From Phytomonospora endophytica (GTDB lineage: Bacteria; Actinomycetota; Actinomycetes; Mycobacteriales; Micromonosporaceae), in the NCBI RefSeq assembly GCF_014202425.1, contig NZ_JACHGT010000009.1, positions 307,172 to 371,171 on the forward strand: DNA of 64,000 nt, given 5' to 3'. Positions 44,197 through 53,026 of this stretch are shown in pieces (positions within the stretch are counted from its first letter, which is position 1; every line of letters begins with the position of its first letter). The notes beneath the pieces are model-generated. The model was not told the origin of the DNA, did no database searches, and worked only from the letters and a program-made list of their open reading frames with translations. Made by a program: the position numbers and the translations under genes.

Positions 44197-44963
44197 TACA
44201 GCAGCCTCGCCAACTCCGCCAACAGCACCTGCGCCAACTCCGCGCGGCACACCACCAGATCCGGCAACTTCGGATCGGACGCGTTGTATTCCAGCGCAAC
44301 CCCATTGATGCGCGACGCGTGCAGACCGGCCGACCAGGCGACCGCCACCGGCGCCGCCGAATCCCATTCATGCTGGCCACCGGCATGCACGTAAGCGTCA
44401 ACTGTACCGGTGACCACCGCGGCGGCCTTCGCGCCCGCCGAACCCATCGGCACCAGCGAACCGCCCACCGCCGCCGCCAGATCCGCCATGAACGCCGGCG
44501 GCCTCGTCCGGCTCACCGCGATCCGCGGACCCGCCTGAGAACCCAGCTCAGGGTAGGTCGGCGGCTCGTCCGTCGCGAGCGTGTACCCCTTCGCGGGCAA
44601 CGCCACCGCGCCCTCCGTCAGCCCCGATCCCCGCTCCCACAAGGCGATGTGCACCGCCCAATCACTGTTCCCCGCCTCACCGAACTCACGCGTCCCATCG
44701 AGCGGGTCGACGATCCACACCCGCTCCGCCGACCGCCGTGACGTGCCCGTACGCCCCTGCTCCCCACTGCCCTCCTCGGACAGCACCGCGTCGCCGGGCC
44801 GGGAACGCGCCAGCTCCGCCATGATCAGCTCATGCGCGCGACGGTCCCCCTCCGCCCGCAACTTCGCAGGATCGTCGAACCCCATCGACTCGCGCAACGC
44901 GAGCAGCTCGGCACCGGCCGCCTCGGCCAGACCACGAGCGAACACACCATCGGTCGCAGACAT
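44196..44963 (-). CDS. cysQ: 3'(2'),5'-bisphosphate nucleotidase (CysQ, inositol-monophosphatase fold)
   Basis: ATG at 44963 gives 255 residues; TACTCT seven bases before it suggests a leaderless mRNA. Metal-binding motifs are VLSEEGSGEQ, VWIVDPLDGTREF (about 85-97) and HEWDSAAPVAVA near the C-terminus. The enzyme hydrolyses 3'-phosphoadenosine 5'-phosphate (PAP), and probably PAPS, to AMP and APS. First gene of cysQ-cysD-cysN. Confidence 0.94.
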   Translation of the reverse strand: MSATDGVFARGLAEAAGAELLALRESMGFDDPAKLRAEGDRRAHELIMAELARSRPGDAVLSEEGSGEQGRTGTSRRSAERVWIVDPLDGTREFGEAGNSDWAVHIALWERGSGLTEGAVALPAKGYTLATDEPPTYPELGSQAGPRIAVSRTRPPAFMADLAAAVGGSLVPMGSAGAKAAAVVTGTVDAYVHAGGQHEWDSAAPVAVAWSAGLHASRINGVALEYNASDPKLPDLVVCRAELAQVLLAELARLL

Positions 44964-44970
44964 GGAACAC

Positions 44971-44976
44971 AGAGTA
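44971..44976 (-). promoter_or_regulatory. Leaderless -10 element of cysQ
   Basis: TACTCT on the minus strand, seven bases before the ATG at 44963; this would drive the cysQ-cysD-cysN operon. Confidence 0.5.
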
Positions 44977-45041
44977 TCCGCCGCGTGTCGAAGCTCACCT
45001 CCGCCGTCCCACACCGTGATCACAGCGCCCCGGGCAACGCC

Positions 45042-46529
45042 TCAGTACGCCCCCGAAGACCGCAACACCGCACTCGCCGTACGAATCAGGATCACCAGAT
45101 CCAGCGACAGCGACCAATGCTCCACGTACCGCAGATCCAGCCGGACCGCCTCCTCCCACGGCAGATCCGAACGCCCACTGATCTGCCACAGACCCGTCAG
45201 CCCCGGCTTCACCGCCAACCGCCGCCGCACATCGTCGGGATACAACGCGACCTCACTCGCCAACGGCGGCCGCGGCCCGACAAGCGACATGTCCCCCCGC
45301 ACCACGTTCCACAACTGCGGCAACTCATCCAACGAGAACCGCCGCAACACCCGCCCCACCGGCGTCACCCGCGGATCGTCGCGCATCTTGAACAACACCG
45401 AGTCATAGTCGTTGCTCGCCCGCAACGCCTCCAGCCGCTCCTCGGCGTCGGTGAACATCGTCCGGAACTTCAAGATCGTGAACGGCTTCCCATCCCGCCC
45501 GATCCGCTCCTGCTCGAACATCGCCGGCCCCTCCGAGGACCGCCGCACCGCCAGCATCACCACCAGCAGCACCGGCGACAGCAACCCCAGCAACACCAAG
45601 GCACCCACCCGGTCGAAGGCCTCCTTGATCAGCCGCTTCGTCCCCGACAGACGCGCATGCTCCAGATGCAGCATCGGCAACCCGTCAACCGGCCGCACCG
45701 ACGTCCGCGAACCCCCCACGTCCACCATCGCCGAAGCCACGATCAAGTCGATGTCCCCACGCTCCAGCTGCCACGCCAACCGCCGCAACGCCACCCCGTC
45801 GATCTCCGGACACGACAACACGATCACCGTGTCCGCCATCGCGATCGCCACCGCGTCGGCCACCTCGTCGAAAGACCCCAGCACCTGAATGTCGAGATCC
45901 AGCAACCCACCACTCTCCCGGCCGTCAGGCGAACACACCCCCACGACCTCCAGGCCATGGAACCGCTCCCGCTGCAACTGCCGCGCCAGATCCGACACAC
46001 CCGTGTGATGCCCGACCAGCACCACCCGCCGCAGACAACGCCCCTTCGACCGCGCCCCATGCAGCCACTGCCGCACCAGGAACCGCGACAACAACGTCAA
46101 CACCGCCGTACACGGCACCGCGATCAACACGAACGCCCGCGACGTCGGCACGTTCAACGCGTACGACACCAAGGCCACGACCGCCATCAACGCGATACCC
46201 GCACGCAGCACACGCTGGTACTCACTCGTGCCCACATACAGATACCGCGACTCATAGGCATGATTCAGCGACAGGAACACCAACCACGCCACCGGCAGAA
46301 TCACGAACAGCGGGACATAACCCTCACTGACCGCGTTCACCACCCGAAAACGCATCACGAAGGCCGTCACCGTCGCCACCAGAGCGACCAGGAAATCGAA
46401 CAACACCAGACGACGCAGATAAGCCGCCTGCCATTGCGGACGCCCGAAACGAGGCAAATGCCGAGGCACCGCCAAAGCGCCGCCTATCCGATGATCATCA
46501 ACGATCACGTCAGAAACCAACACCGGCAT
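45042..46529 (-). CDS. Polyprenyl-phosphate sugar-1-phosphate transferase (exopolysaccharide initiation)
   Basis: A 495-residue protein with five hydrophobic helices (about 45-300, interrupted by a cytosolic Rossmann-like region with VVLVGHHTGVSDLAR). The bacterial sugar transferase domain includes LIKEAFDRVGALVLLGLLSP, FEQERIGRDGKPFTILKFRT, and RRFSLDELPQLWNVVRGDM. GPRP and RLAVKPGLTGLWQISGRSD follow. It transfers a sugar phosphate to undecaprenyl phosphate, the first step of exopolysaccharide or capsule synthesis. No glycosyltransferases are adjacent, so the product is unknown. Confidence 0.92.
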   Translation of the reverse strand: MPVLVSDVIVDDHRIGGALAVPRHLPRFGRPQWQAAYLRRLVLFDFLVALVATVTAFVMRFRVVNAVSEGYVPLFVILPVAWLVFLSLNHAYESRYLYVGTSEYQRVLRAGIALMAVVALVSYALNVPTSRAFVLIAVPCTAVLTLLSRFLVRQWLHGARSKGRCLRRVVLVGHHTGVSDLARQLQRERFHGLEVVGVCSPDGRESGGLLDLDIQVLGSFDEVADAVAIAMADTVIVLSCPEIDGVALRRLAWQLERGDIDLIVASAMVDVGGSRTSVRPVDGLPMLHLEHARLSGTKRLIKEAFDRVGALVLLGLLSPVLLVVMLAVRRSSEGPAMFEQERIGRDGKPFTILKFRTMFTDAEERLEALRASNDYDSVLFKMRDDPRVTPVGRVLRRFSLDELPQLWNVVRGDMSLVGPRPPLASEVALYPDDVRRRLAVKPGLTGLWQISGRSDLPWEEAVRLDLRYVEHWSLSLDLVILIRTASAVLRSSGAY

Positions 46530-46592
46530 CCTCTCAAACGGACCGTGGTGTGGCTTTTTCTAACACATCGGACAAAACAACAATGACCCGGC

Positions 46593-47204
46593 TCACGCCG
46601 GAGCCACATGCCACCGGTTCTGGGCCGCCTCCAGGCCCTCCACCAACGTGTCCACCAACGCGTCCGCCGCCCGCTCCATCAACACCGGCAACTCCGGCCG
46701 CTCCGCGGACGAGAAATCACGCAACACGTAATCCGCGGCGTCCATCCGCCCCGGGGGACGCCCCACCCCGAAACGCACCCGCAGATAATCCTTCGACCCC
46801 AACGACTGCGACATCGACCGCAACCCGTTGTGCCCACCCTCACCGCCACCGCGCTTCAAACGCAATGTGCCGAAAGGCAGGTCCAACTCGTCGTGAACGA
46901 CGATGACCTGCCCCACCTCGAACTTGAAGAACCTCACCAGACCGGCCACCGGCCCACCCGACAGATTCATGTACGTCAACGGCTTCGCCAGCACCACACC
47001 CGGACCCCCAGGCGCACCCGACACCAAGGGCAAACGCCCCTGAGCCACCGCCGCCTTCACCCGGGCAGCACTCTTCCACGACGCGCCGACCCGCTCAGCG
47101 AGCAGGTCGGCGACCATGAAACCGACATTATGCCGGTTGCCTTCGTACTTCGGCCCGGGATTCCCCAGGCCGACGACCAGAAAAGGACCGTCGGCCACCG
47201 CCAT
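46593..47204 (-). CDS. pth: Peptidyl-tRNA hydrolase
   Basis: A 203-residue enzyme. [21 protein letters not shown] carries the catalytic His; [17 protein letters not shown] and [11 protein letters not shown] carry the catalytic Asp. [17 protein letters not shown] completes the substrate groove. It rescues tRNAs from premature peptidyl-tRNA drop-off. It is directly downstream of rplY, with AGGTGG before the start, in the standard actinobacterial order prs-rplY-pth. Confidence 0.96.
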   Translation of the reverse strand: MAVADGPFLVVGLGNPGPKYEGNRHNVGFMVADLLAERVGASWKSAARVKAAVAQGRLPLVSGAPGGPGVVLAKPLTYMNLSGGPVAGLVRFFKFEVGQVIVVHDELDLPFGTLRLKRGGGEGGHNGLRSMSQSLGSKDYLRVRFGVGRPPGRMDAADYVLRDFSSAERPELPVLMERAADALVDTLVEGLEAAQNRWHVAPA

Positions 47205-47212
47205 CACGCCAC

Positions 47213-47839
47213 CTACTCGGCAGCGGTCTCCGCGGCCGGCTCCTCATCGACGGCAGCCTCGGACGACGACTCCTCGCCCTCCATCTGCTCAGCCGACGGA
47301 GCCTGCGTCACCGTCGCGATGACCGTCGACGGATCCGACACCAGCTCGGTGCCCTCCGGGAAGGTCACATCCGCGGCGGTCACGTTCGCGCCGATCGCCA
47401 ACCCCTCGATCGAGACATCGATCGCCTCGGGAAGCGCCGTCGCGTCGGCCTGCACGGTCAACGTGCCGTGCTCGTGCACCAGAAGGCCACCCTTCTCGTG
47501 CTCGCCCACCAGGTTGATACGCAGCTCGACCTGAACCAGCTCGCCCTTGCGGACCAGCAGCAGGTCGACGTGATCGATGGTGTCCTTGATCGGGTCACGC
47601 TGCAGGGCCTTCGGAAGCGCGAGCTCCTTCGTGCCGTCGGTGACCTCGATGGTGAAAAGCTGGTTCATGCCACCGCGACGCAGCGCGGCGGCGAACTCCA
47701 GCGCGGGAAGCGCGACGTGCTTCGGCTTCTCGCCATGGCCGTACAGAACGGCGGGAATCTTGCCGGCGCGCCGGGTGCGACGGGCACCGCCCTTGCCGAA
47801 CTCGGTGCGGGGCTCGGCGCTAATGCGGACCTCGGACAC
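47213..47839 (-). CDS. rplY: 50S ribosomal protein L25/general stress protein Ctc
   Basis: GTG at 47839 follows GGAG (spacing 8) and gives 208 residues. The N-terminal L25 domain binds 5S rRNA ([36 protein letters not shown]). The C-terminal TL5/CTC beta-domain (about 95-190) and an acidic Glu/Ala-rich tail ([16 protein letters not shown]) mark the long form. It lies between prs and pth. Confidence 0.95.
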   Translation of the reverse strand: MSEVRISAEPRTEFGKGGARRTRRAGKIPAVLYGHGEKPKHVALPALEFAAALRRGGMNQLFTIEVTDGTKELALPKALQRDPIKDTIDHVDLLLVRKGELVQVELRINLVGEHEKGGLLVHEHGTLTVQADATALPEAIDVSIEGLAIGANVTAADVTFPEGTELVSDPSTVIATVTQAPSAEQMEGEESSSEAAVDEEPAAETAAE

Positions 47840-48019
47840 GGAAAGTACTCCATCCTGATTTACACAGACTAAGTCGGCGCTCAACGCACGGCGCGGCGCC
47901 AGAAGAGGAGCCCTCACCGCGTCGATGACGGCGCTTTCAGCTCGTATCCGCGAATCGTGAATTCTGCGGACACGCCAGATAGCGCCCTCGCCGTGGCAAC
48001 CGGAATAGTTTACAGGTCC

Positions 48020-49012
48020 CTACGACAGCCCACCAAAGAGGGTGGTCACCGACCCGTCGTCGAACACCTCGCGGATCGCCCGCGCCACCAGCGGCGCGAT
48101 CGACAACACCGTCATCTTGTCGATCCGCTTGTCCTCATCGAGCGGCAGCGTGTTCATCACCACCACCTCGCTGATCGGCGACTTCGCCAAACGCTCCATC
48201 GCCGGATCCGACATGATCGGATGCGTCGCCGCCACGATCACGTCCGCCGCACCACCCTCGGCGAGCAGATCCGCCGCCGAACAGATCGTCCCACCCGTGT
48301 CGATCATGTCGTCCACGATCAGACACACACGATCCTTGATGTCACCGACGACCTTGTTCGCCACGACCTCATTGGGCTTCAGCGGGTCACGCGTCTTGTG
48401 AATGAACGCCAGCGGCGGGTGCTCACCCAGACCGCCCAGACGGTCCGTCCAGCGCTCGGCGACCCGCACCCGGCCCGAGTCGGGAGCGACGACGGCGATC
48501 TTGCGGCCGGCGTACTTCTCCTCGATGTACTTGGCGAGGACGTCCATCGCGAACAGGTGATCGACCGGCCCGTCGAAGAAGCCCTGGATCTGCGCGGTGT
48601 GCAGATCGACGGTCAGGATCCGGTTCGCGCCCGCGGTCTTCAGCAGGTCGGCGACCAGCCGCGCCGAGATCGGCTCACGACCCCGGTGCTTCTTGTCCTG
48701 CCGCGCGTACGGATAGAAGGGCAGGACGACGGTGATCCGCTTGGCCGAGCCGCGCTTGAGCGCGTCGACCATGATCAGCGTCTCCATCATCCACCGGTTG
48801 ATGGGAGCCGACATCGACTGGACGACGAAGGCGTCGCTGCCGCGTACGGACTCCCGGTAACGCACGAACAACTCACCATTGGCGAAGCCGTAGGCGTCGG
48901 TCGGGGTCGGCGCCACCCCGAGATGACGGCCGATCTCATCGGCCAACTCCGGAAACGCCCGCCCGGAGAAGAGCATCATGCTCTTCCGGTTCTCCGCCAC
49001 GATGCTGCCCAC
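48020..49012 (-). CDS. prs: Ribose-phosphate pyrophosphokinase (PRPP synthetase)
   Basis: GTG at 49012 preceded by GGGAGCGGGTGGACC gives 330 residues. The pyrophosphate-binding flexible loop is YPYARQDKKHRGREPIS, the PRPP motif is CLIVDDMIDTGGTI (about 225-238), and the catalytic histidine is in VDLHTAQIQGF. The enzyme makes PRPP from ribose 5-phosphate and ATP, serving Upp (27248-27880) among others. It is downstream of glmU, as in most actinobacteria. About 180 bases separate it from rplY. Confidence 0.96.
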   Translation of the reverse strand: MGSIVAENRKSMMLFSGRAFPELADEIGRHLGVAPTPTDAYGFANGELFVRYRESVRGSDAFVVQSMSAPINRWMMETLIMVDALKRGSAKRITVVLPFYPYARQDKKHRGREPISARLVADLLKTAGANRILTVDLHTAQIQGFFDGPVDHLFAMDVLAKYIEEKYAGRKIAVVAPDSGRVRVAERWTDRLGGLGEHPPLAFIHKTRDPLKPNEVVANKVVGDIKDRVCLIVDDMIDTGGTICSAADLLAEGGAADVIVAATHPIMSDPAMERLAKSPISEVVVMNTLPLDEDKRIDKMTVLSIAPLVARAIREVFDDGSVTTLFGGLS

Positions 49013-49155
49013 GGTCCACCCGCTCCCTGGTAGCGCTGCTGAATTCACGCTAAGTTTCGCCCCTCGCCCGTTGATCAAACAGCGGTTCCCCCGAACGATG
49101 TGGCATTGATCGCTGTGGGCCGGGCGACACGAGGACACAACCCGGCCCAACCAGG

Positions 49156-50601
49156 CTATTCCGACCGCTGTTCGGCCGCCCCATCGGCCGCGCGCTCGGC
49201 CGCCTTCGCCGTCTTCGTGCCGGGCCGCTTCCGCTCCACCCAGCCCTCGATGTTGCGCTGCCGGCCGCGCGCGACGCCCAGCGCCCCCGAAGGCACATTC
49301 TGGTCGACGGCACTGCCGGCCGCGACATAGGACCCGTCGGCGATCGACACCGGAGCGATCAGGACCGAGTCGCTCCCGACGAAGACCGCGTCGCCGACCT
49401 GTGTGCGGTGCTTGGCGACACCGTCGTAGTTGGCCACGATCGTGCCCGCGCCGATGTTCGCGCCCGCACCGATCGTCGCGTCGCCCACGTAGGACAGATG
49501 CGGCACCTTGCTGCCCGCACCGACCGTGGAGTTCTTCACCTCGACGAAGGTGCCGACCTTGGCCCCGTCGGCGAGTTCGGCGTCGGGACGCAGGTACGCG
49601 AAGGGTCCGACGGTCGCCTTGGCACCGACGGTCGCGCCGAGCGTGTGGGCGCGCACGACGCTCGCCCCGGCGCCGACGACGGTGTCGACGAGCGTGGAGT
49701 CGGGGCCGATCTCGGCGCCCTCACCGATCCGCGTGGCGCCCTTGACCTGGACGTTCGGGCGGATCGTGGCGTCGACGCCGACCGTGGCGGTGACGTCGAC
49801 CCAGGTGGTGGCGGGGTCGTCCATGGTGACGCCGGTGCGCATGAGGGCGCTGTTGACGCGTTTCTGCATGAGGCCGCGCAGCCAGGCGAGCTGTTCGCGG
49901 TCGTTGCAGCCGAGGGTGTCGGCGATGTCGGGGGCGGTGTGGGTGCCGACGGTGTGGCCGGCGTCGAGCATGAGGGTGAGGGCCTGGGTGAGGTACTCCT
50001 CGCCCTGGGAGTTGTCGGTGGTGAGGCCTTTCAGGGCGACGCGGAGGCGGGCGGCGTCGAAGGCGTACATGCCGGAGTTGATCTCGGTGAGGGCGAGCTG
50101 CGCGGGCGTGGCGTCCTTCTGCTCGACGATGCGGGCGAAGGCGCCGTCGGCGTCGCGGATGATGCGGCCGAGCCCGGTCGGGTCGTCGACGCTGGCGGTG
50201 AGGACGGTCGCGGCGTGACCGCCGTCCTCGTGCGCCTCGCACAGGCCGCGCAGTGTCGACGCCTGGAGCAGGGGCGTGTCGCCGTAGAGGACGACGACGG
50301 TGCCGGTCGCCTCGGGCAGCGCGTCGAGGGCGACGCGGGTGGCGTGGCCGGTCCCGAGCTGCTGCTCCTGGAGGACGGTCCTGGCGCCGGGTGTGGTCTC
50401 GGCGAGATGCGCGGTGACCTGGTCGGCGCCGTGCCCGACGACGACCATCGTCTCGGCGGGTTCGAGCGGAGCCGCCGCGGCCAGGACGTGGCCGACCAGC
50501 GAGCGCCCGAGGATCTCGTGCAGCACCTTGGGCAGGGCGGACTTCATGCGCTTGCCCTCCCCCGCCGCTAGCAGGATCACGGTTCGCTGGGGCTGGGTCA
50601 C
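49156..50601 (-). CDS. glmU: Bifunctional GlmU (UDP-GlcNAc pyrophosphorylase/GlcN-1-P acetyltransferase)
   Basis: GTG at 50601 (after GAGGGAGCCCCA) gives 481 residues. The N-terminal uridylyltransferase has LLAAGEGKRMKSALPKVLHE, LYGDTPLL, and TEINSGMYAF. The C-terminal left-handed beta-helix (about 255-450) carries hexapeptide repeats, the acetyltransferase motif NSTVGAGSKVPHLSYVG and NIGAGTIVANYDG. A disordered, charged tail (AKAAERAADGAAEQ) ends the protein. It makes UDP-GlcNAc for cell wall synthesis. It is downstream of tRNA-Gln, separated by a terminator, so it has its own promoter. Confidence 0.96.
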   Translation of the reverse strand: MTQPQRTVILLAAGEGKRMKSALPKVLHEILGRSLVGHVLAAAAPLEPAETMVVVGHGADQVTAHLAETTPGARTVLQEQQLGTGHATRVALDALPEATGTVVVLYGDTPLLQASTLRGLCEAHEDGGHAATVLTASVDDPTGLGRIIRDADGAFARIVEQKDATPAQLALTEINSGMYAFDAARLRVALKGLTTDNSQGEEYLTQALTLMLDAGHTVGTHTAPDIADTLGCNDREQLAWLRGLMQKRVNSALMRTGVTMDDPATTWVDVTATVGVDATIRPNVQVKGATRIGEGAEIGPDSTLVDTVVGAGASVVRAHTLGATVGAKATVGPFAYLRPDAELADGAKVGTFVEVKNSTVGAGSKVPHLSYVGDATIGAGANIGAGTIVANYDGVAKHRTQVGDAVFVGSDSVLIAPVSIADGSYVAAGSAVDQNVPSGALGVARGRQRNIEGWVERKRPGTKTAKAAERAADGAAEQRSE

Positions 50602-50713
50602 TGGGGCTCCCTCGTCGGCATGGTCCGCGTGTGGCGTGGCTTGCGGCCATCGTATGACGGGGGTGGGGGCGGGGGTCGGGGACGGGATCCGAACCTGAGG
50701 ATGTGGATACTGA

Positions 50714-50737
50714 AAAACGCCCCCGAAGAGGCGTTTT
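50714..50737 (-). terminator. Rho-independent terminator after tRNA-Gln
   Basis: On the minus strand AAAACGCC pairs with GGCGTTTT around an 8-base loop and runs into five T's (GGCGTTTTT). It lies 12 bases beyond the 3' end of the tRNA. Confidence 0.85.
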
Positions 50738-50748
50738 CGCAGCTGAAG

Positions 50749-50819
50749 CTCCCGGGGGAGGAGTCGAACCCCCATCTGAGGTACCAAAAACCCCGGTATT
50801 GCCGTTATACGACCCGGGA
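50749..50819 (-). tRNA. tRNA-Gln (anticodon UUG)
   Basis: The cloverleaf can be drawn fully on the minus strand: acceptor TCCCGGG/CCCGGGA with discriminator G, D-arm GTA...TAC, anticodon stem GGGGT/ACCTC with loop TTTTGGT (anticodon TTG, codon CAA), T-arm GGGGG-TTCGACT-CCTCC. Length is 71 bases and CCA is not encoded. A tRNA-Gln gene beside glmU is a conserved actinobacterial arrangement. Confidence 0.95.
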
Positions 50820-50862
50820 ATAGAGGTCCGAGTCTTGCGCGGCTCGAACCTCTCCGGACAGG

Positions 50863-51765
50863 TTACCGTGCGACCGGAGCGCCTCGCACGAGTGTTACCC
50901 CCGAGCCGCCACCCGGTGCCATGGCGCGCAGCGATGTCGAGACCACGCGATCGATGTAGCGGTACAGAGCCTGCGACCGCAGCACGGTCACACTGAGGCA
51001 ACCGAAGTAGCCCGCACCGGTGTTCTTGCGAACGGTCTTGGGGTTGTGCCTCTTCCAGGTCGTCTTACCGAAGTCGGCGACGTCGATGCTCAGTTCACGA
51101 GCCCAGTGCGCGTGGGCTTCCGCCTCCGAGGCGTTCTCGTGGATGTGCAGCCGGTACCGGAACGCGCCGAAGCTCACCGGCGCGACCTTCAGGAAACGGA
51201 GAAAGAGCCGGACGAGCGCCGGGTCGCTGTTGATGAAGGCGACGGCGGGAGGCGTGGCCATCCACTCCTTCCACTTCCTGCCCTCGCACCAGTAGGCGAT
51301 CGCGCCCGATATCAAGGCATCGCGGTCGTCGCAGGGCAGCAGCTCCAGCACCGGGTCGGCCCGTGCGGCCACCCGCTCCGCGACCTTCCTCGCCCTGCGA
51401 AGTGCCGCACCGGCCTCGCGTTTGGCTCGGGCGTCCGCGCTCCAGCTCGGGTGAACCTTGCGCACCACCTCAATGTCTCGCACCCACAGCGAGACCGAGC
51501 TCTTCGAGCAGCCCAGTTCCGCCACGATCTCGTTGTACGTCTTCCCCTGACGCCGCAACTCCCGCGCCGCCTCCCGCTGGTCGTCCTTGGCGTTCGGGCG
51601 CTTCGTCCACTCCGGCGGCTCGGTCCCCTTCAGCCAGTCGTTGATGCGGTCCTTGCCCACGGGGATCAGCGCCCGGATCTGCGCGAGCGAGAGTCCCTCC
51701 TCCTCGCGCAGGCGACGGACTTCGGCGGCGCGGGGATCCTGCGATGCGGTGTCGTCGCAAGACAT
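50863..51765 (-). CDS. Two-HTH protein with LAGLIDADG-like C-terminal domain
   Basis: ATG at 51765 follows GAAGGGAACG and gives 300 residues. Two helix-turn-helix units come first: GLSLAQIRALIPVGKDRIND (about 25-45) and GKTYNEIVAELGCSKSSVSL (about 75-95). A basic linker follows. The C-terminal part has ALISGAIAYWCEGRKWKEW, resembling a LAGLIDADG helix ending in Glu-Gly, then VAFINSDPALVRLFLRFLK, FRYRLHIHEN, KRHNPKTVRKNTGAGYFGCL and VTVLRSQALYRYIDRVV. This layout fits a free-standing homing-endonuclease-like or DNA-binding protein. It lies 43 bases upstream of tRNA-Gln on the same strand. Nuclease activity is unproven. Confidence 0.65.
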   Translation of the reverse strand: MSCDDTASQDPRAAEVRRLREEEGLSLAQIRALIPVGKDRINDWLKGTEPPEWTKRPNAKDDQREAARELRRQGKTYNEIVAELGCSKSSVSLWVRDIEVVRKVHPSWSADARAKREAGAALRRARKVAERVAARADPVLELLPCDDRDALISGAIAYWCEGRKWKEWMATPPAVAFINSDPALVRLFLRFLKVAPVSFGAFRYRLHIHENASEAEAHAHWARELSIDVADFGKTTWKRHNPKTVRKNTGAGYFGCLSVTVLRSQALYRYIDRVVSTSLRAMAPGGGSGVTLVRGAPVAR

Positions 51766-51838
51766 GATTCGTTCCCTTCGAGTTGAAAAAGATCTTTCAA
51801 TCCGAACAACGAACAAAGGTTCGACAGGACACGCGTTC

Positions 51839-51858
51839 GAGCAGGGTTCTCCCTGCTC
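51839..51858 (-). terminator. Hairpin at the end of the ECF42 sigma gene
   Basis: GAGCAGGG and CCCTGCTC (8-bp perfect arms) enclose TTCT, and the stem overlaps the stop codon of the sigma factor gene. There is no T-run. Confidence 0.55.
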
Positions 51859-53026
51859 AGGCGTCCACGTCTCCCCGCAACACCCCGTTCAACCTCGCCG
51901 CCTCCCGCGTCAGGTGCCCCCGTTCCGCCAGGTTCGGCGCCTTCTCCGCCGCCTCCATGTACAGCTTCGCCGCCGTCTCCACCTCACCGTCGCGCTCGTG
52001 CAGGTACGCCGCGACGGCCGTGTACCTCGGCAGCGTCTCGTCGAGTTCCCCCAGCGCGGCGAGGCCCGCGCGCGGGCCTTCGGCCTCGCCGACGGCGACG
52101 GCGCGGTTGAGGCGCACGACGGGGTTGTCGGTGAGGCCGGCGAGTTCGTCGTACCACTCGACGATCTGCCGCCAGTCGGTGTCGGCGGCGGTGGGGGCGT
52201 CGGCGTGGAGGGCGGCGATGGCGGCCTGGGCCTGGAACTCGCCGAGCCTGTCCTGCGCGAGTGCGCGCTGGAGGGTGTGGATTCCCTCGGTGATGAGTGT
52301 GGTGTCCCAGCGAGCGCGGTCTTGCCGGGCGAGTGGGATGAGGTTGCCGTCGGGTGTCGTGCGGGCGGGGCGTCGGGCGTGGTGGAGGAGCATGAGGGCG
52401 AGTAGGCCGTCGACTTCGGGGTGGTCGATGGCGGTGTCGAGTTGGCGGGTGAGGCGGATGGCTTCGGCGGCGAGGTCGATGTCGCCGGAGTAACCCTCGT
52501 TGAAGACGAGGTAGAGGGTGCGGAGGACGGTGGCGACGTCGCCTGGCTGGTCGAGTCGGGTGTCGCTGATGGTGCGTTTGGCGCGGCTGATGCGTTGGGC
52601 CATGGTGGCTTCGGGGACGAGGTAGGCCTGTGCGATTTGGCGTGTGGTGAGGCCGCCGACGGCGCGGAGGGTGAGGGCGACGGCGGAGGCGGGGGTGAGC
52701 GTGGGGTGTGCGCAGAGGAAGTAGAGCTGGAGTGTGTCGTCGGTGCTGGTGGTGGGGCCGGGGGTGGGTTGTTCGTCGTGGCGGTCTTCGCGTCGTCGTC
52801 GGGCGGTGTCGGCGCGGGTGGCGTCGAGGAATTTGTGCCAGGCGACGGTGATGAGCCAGGCCTTGTGGTCGCGGGGCGGGTCGTGGGGCCAGGTGTGGAG
52901 TGCTTGGAGGAGGGCGTCTTGGGTGGCGTCCTCGGCTGCGGCGAAGTCGGCGCCGCGGCTGACGAGGACGGCCAGTACCTGTGGGGTGAGGGCGCGTAGG
53001 CGGGTTTCGTCGGTGGCCTGGGTCAC
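51857..53026 (-). CDS. ECF42-type RNA polymerase sigma factor with C-terminal extension
   Basis: GTG at 53026 overlaps the stop of the DGPF gene and gives 389 residues. Region 2 is ADFAAAEDATQDALLQALHTW, and region 4 includes VGGLTTRQIAQAYLVPEATM and AQRISRAKRTI. The C-terminal half is the large TPR-like extension of ECF42 (LRTLYLVFNEGYSGDIDLAAE, then helical repeats to RLNGVLRGDVDA). ECF42 factors have no anti-sigma factor; they are co-encoded with DGPF (YCII-related) proteins, as here. The signal they respond to is unknown. Confidence 0.93.
   Translation of the reverse strand: MTQATDETRLRALTPQVLAVLVSRGADFAAAEDATQDALLQALHTWPHDPPRDHKAWLITVAWHKFLDATRADTARRRREDRHDEQPTPGPTTSTDDTLQLYFLCAHPTLTPASAVALTLRAVGGLTTRQIAQAYLVPEATMAQRISRAKRTISDTRLDQPGDVATVLRTLYLVFNEGYSGDIDLAAEAIRLTRQLDTAIDHPEVDGLLALMLLHHARRPARTTPDGNLIPLARQDRARWDTTLITEGIHTLQRALAQDRLGEFQAQAAIAALHADAPTAADTDWRQIVEWYDELAGLTDNPVVRLNRAVAVGEAEGPRAGLAALGELDETLPRYTAVAAYLHERDGEVETAAKLYMEAAEKAPNLAERGHLTREAARLNGVLRGDVDA

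Noticed and set aside
50749..51765. Prophage or integrative element at tRNA-Gln
   Set aside because: No integrase, no excisionase and no repeat of the tRNA 3' end seen nearby; the gene next to it is not an integrase.
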